DNA of 64,000 bases from Luteimonas yindakuii (GTDB taxonomy: Bacteria; Pseudomonadota; Gammaproteobacteria; Xanthomonadales; Xanthomonadaceae). The notes under the pieces are model-generated. The model saw only the letters and a program-made list of their open reading frames with translations, made no database searches and had not been told where the DNA came from. Position numbers and translations under genes: made by a program. The stretch is from assembly GCF_004803715.2 (NCBI RefSeq), contig NZ_CP039383.2, forward strand, positions 434,001 to 498,000, read 5' to 3'. How positions within the stretch are numbered: the stretch's first letter is position 1; each line of letters opens with the position of its first letter. Shown piece after piece: positions 62,524 to 64,000 of the stretch.

Positions 62524-63138
62524 ATGACTACTTCATTGATCGTCGTCGACGACTTCCTCGGCGCGCAGGACGCCATGCGGCTGCGTGAAGCCGGCCTGCG
62601 CCTGACCTATCCGGCGCAGCAGGGCGCATTCCCCGGCCGCAACTCGCAGGAACGGCTGTTTCTGCCGCAGCTCGACCAGGCCGTCTCGCGGCTGGTTGGC
62701 GAACCCGTGCGCGCAATCGAGCCGCTCGAGTCGCACGCGAAGTTCCGCATCACCCGCGCCGACGATGTCGGCACGGGTCGCGTGCACATCGACCAGGGCG
62801 CTTGGTGGTCGGGCATCCTCTACCTCAGCAGGCCGGAGGACTGCCGCGGCGGTACCGAGTTCTACCGCCATGTCGAGACCGGCACCGAACAGGCGCCGAT
62901 GACGCAGGACGGCATCGAAGCGATGGGCTATCGCACCGGATCCGAACTGCACGACGCGATCATCGGCCGCGACAGCAACGACATGTCGCGCTGGGAGCTC
63001 ACCATGCGCGTGCCGATGCGCTTCAACCGCCTGGTGCTGCTGCGGCCGTGGTTCTGGCACACGGCAGGCGAGGCGTTCGGTGACACGCTCGAGAACGGTC
63101 GCTTCGTCTATCTGATGTTCTTCGCCCGCGCCGCCTGA
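62524..63138 (+). CDS. DUF6445-like protein, possible 2-oxoglutarate/iron oxygenase fold
   Basis: 204 residues. Early blocks F-P-G-R-N-S-Q-E-R and R-V-H-I-D-Q-G-A-W-W-S-G-I-L-Y-L are followed by G-G-T-E-F-Y-R-H and a C-terminal R-P-W-F-W-H-T-A-G-E-A-F-G. The pattern H-x-D (V-H-I-D) plus a distal His (F-W-H-T) resembles the iron-binding facial triad of 2-oxoglutarate-dependent oxygenases. Genes of this type (DUF6445) are often found near tryptophan halogenases and TonB receptors in xanthomonads, but none is present here. Substrate unknown. Confidence 0.65.
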   Translation: MTTSLIVVDDFLGAQDAMRLREAGLRLTYPAQQGAFPGRNSQERLFLPQLDQAVSRLVGEPVRAIEPLESHAKFRITRADDVGTGRVHIDQGAWWSGILYLSRPEDCRGGTEFYRHVETGTEQAPMTQDGIEAMGYRTGSELHDAIIGRDSNDMSRWELTMRVPMRFNRLVLLRPWFWHTAGEAFGDTLENGRFVYLMFFARAA

Positions 63139-63233
63139 GGCGGCGGACAGCCATCCCACGCCGCGCGGCTTCGCGGTGGAGGCGCTGCAACGCGCCGTCC
63201 ATAATCGTCGCTCGCCCCAGCCCGGATACGCGT

Positions 63234-64000
63234 TTGAAGCACGTTATCGCCATGGCCGCCGGTGGTACCGGTGGCCACCTGTTCCCGGCCGAAGCGCTCG
63301 CGCGCGAACTGGTGGGCCGCGGCCACGACGCGGTGATCTACACCGATGCGCGCGGCGCGCGTTACGCGCATGCACTCGAAGGGCTGCCGCACGTGGTGCT
63401 GCCGGCGCGCAGCCTGGCCGGCGGGCCCGTCGGCAAGCTGGCCGCGGCGACCACCATCCTCGGCGCGGCCTGGCGTGCGCGTGGCGACCTGCGTCGACGC
63501 GGCGCGGTGGCGATGGTCGGCTTCGGCGGCTATCCGAGTTTCGCGCCGGCGCTCGGCGCGCGCGCCTGCGGGCTGCCGTTGCTGCTGCACGAGCAGGGCA
63601 CGCGCCTGTCGCTGGCGAACCGGCAGTTGCTGCGCTTCGCCTCGGGCGTGGCGACCTCGTTCGCCGATACCGGCGGGCTCGCCGGCCTGCCGCCCGGCCG
63701 CGTGGTCGAGACCGGCAATCCGGTGCGCCAGGCGATCCTCGATGCGCGCGCGCCGTACCCGCCACTGTCGGCTGACGGCCCGCTGCGGCTGCTGGTGGTC
63801 GGCGGCAGCCAGAGCGCGGCGGTGTTCGGCCGCGTGGTGCCACCGGCGCTGCGTTTGCTGCCTGCGTCGCTGCGCGCCAGGTTGCGGCTGTCGTTGCAGG
63901 TCGCCGGTGACGATGCCGCGGCCATCGCCAATGAGTTGGCCAGCGCCGGCATCGATGCCGAGGTGCGACCGTTCTTCGAGGACATGGGCACGCGGCTGCG
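63234..64000 (+). CDS. murG: MurG-type UDP-GlcNAc transferase of alphaproteobacterial type, 5' part
   Basis: About 255 residues are visible before the window ends. TTG 63234 begins K-H-V-I-A-M-A-A-G-G-T-G-G-H-L-F-P-A-E-A; the ATG at 63252 would remove the first beta strand. MurG motifs: G-G-T-G-G-H near the N-terminus, V-G-F-G-G-Y-P-S-F-A-P, L-L-H-E-Q-G-T, T-G-N-P-V-R and V-V-G-G-S-Q-S. MurG adds GlcNAc to lipid I to make lipid II. H-L-F-P-A-E-A-L-A and V-G-F-G-G-Y-P are typical of alphaproteobacterial MurG rather than the H-I/V-F-P-A/G-L-A-V-A form expected in this group. It is not beside other cell-wall genes. Confidence 0.82.
   Translation, partial: MKHVIAMAAGGTGGHLFPAEALARELVGRGHDAVIYTDARGARYAHALEGLPHVVLPARSLAGGPVGKLAAATTILGAAWRARGDLRRRGAVAMVGFGGYPSFAPALGARACGLPLLLHEQGTRLSLANRQLLRFASGVATSFADTGGLAGLPPGRVVETGNPVRQAILDARAPYPPLSADGPLRLLVVGGSQSAAVFGRVVPPALRLLPASLRARLRLSLQVAGDDAAAIANELASAGIDAEVRPFFEDMGTRL

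Overview
The window looks like a chromosomal segment of a high-GC gammaproteobacterium of the Xanthomonadaceae/Lysobacteraceae (Lysobacter/Luteimonas-like). This is inferred from the protein sequences (Fis, XrvA-like H-NS, RimK, a ColR/ColS-like two-component pair), from gene order (xerD-dsbC, prmA / DUF3426 / fis / purH, lptF-lptG back to back with pepA-holC-valS) and from the dispersed palindrome that is translated as SPLSRMRERGRGEG. Most of it is core genome. No tRNA, rRNA, CRISPR array or intact insertion sequence was seen.

Layout. 1-260: C-terminal end of an M91/NleD-like zinc metalloprotease. 0.3-5 kb: a lipoprotein, membrane pyrophosphatase hppA, a secreted protein and rimK. 5.4-7.4 kb: an OmpR-family regulator with its sensor kinase. 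7.4-11.1 kb (minus): a four-gene MCE lipid-transport operon (STAS-fused permease, ATPase, MCE protein, auxiliary lipoprotein). 11.2-15.4 kb: ThrE-type exporter, H-NS-like protein, proS, DUF4124 protein. 15.5-17.1 kb: overlapping pssA, a possible HolD (psi) homologue and rimI. 17.1-24.4 kb: lptG and a frameshifted lptF, diverging from pepA-holC-valS. 24.5-31.1 kb: RDD protein, xerD, dsbC, purL.

31.5-41.5 kb is the most distinctive part: a 2,635-residue YadA-type trimeric autotransporter adhesin with repeated head/neck modules and a near-identical internal duplication of about 0.96 kb, followed at once by a secreted subtilase. 41.5-46.8 kb: apt, glycine-zipper protein, PQQ-type sugar dehydrogenase, HAD hydrolase and small envelope proteins. 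46.8-51 kb (minus): purH, fis, DUF3426 protein, prmA. 51.2-52.7 kb: two overlapping unknown envelope genes. 52.7-58.5 kb (minus): accC, accB, aroQ, a TlpA-like thioredoxin, dsbD with a doubled N-terminal domain, cutA. 58.6-64 kb: PagL-like lipid A deacylase, groES-groEL under a sigma-32-like promoter and a CIRCE element, DUF808 and DUF6445-like proteins, and the start of a MurG of alphaproteobacterial type that runs off the end.

Themes. Much of the window concerns the envelope: LPS export (LptFG), lipid A remodelling (PagL), phospholipid synthesis and transport (PssA, MCE operon), periplasmic disulfide chemistry (DsbC, DsbD, TlpA) and surface adhesion (autotransporter plus protease). Genes within operons often overlap by 4 bp or less, which suggests translational coupling. 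Six genes have a TANNNT-like box exactly 6-7 bases before their ATG, which suggests leaderless transcripts. The best candidates for something new are the doubled DsbD alpha domain, the adhesin architecture with its adjacent protease, the second-lineage MurG and the palindromic repeat that has become part of a coding sequence.
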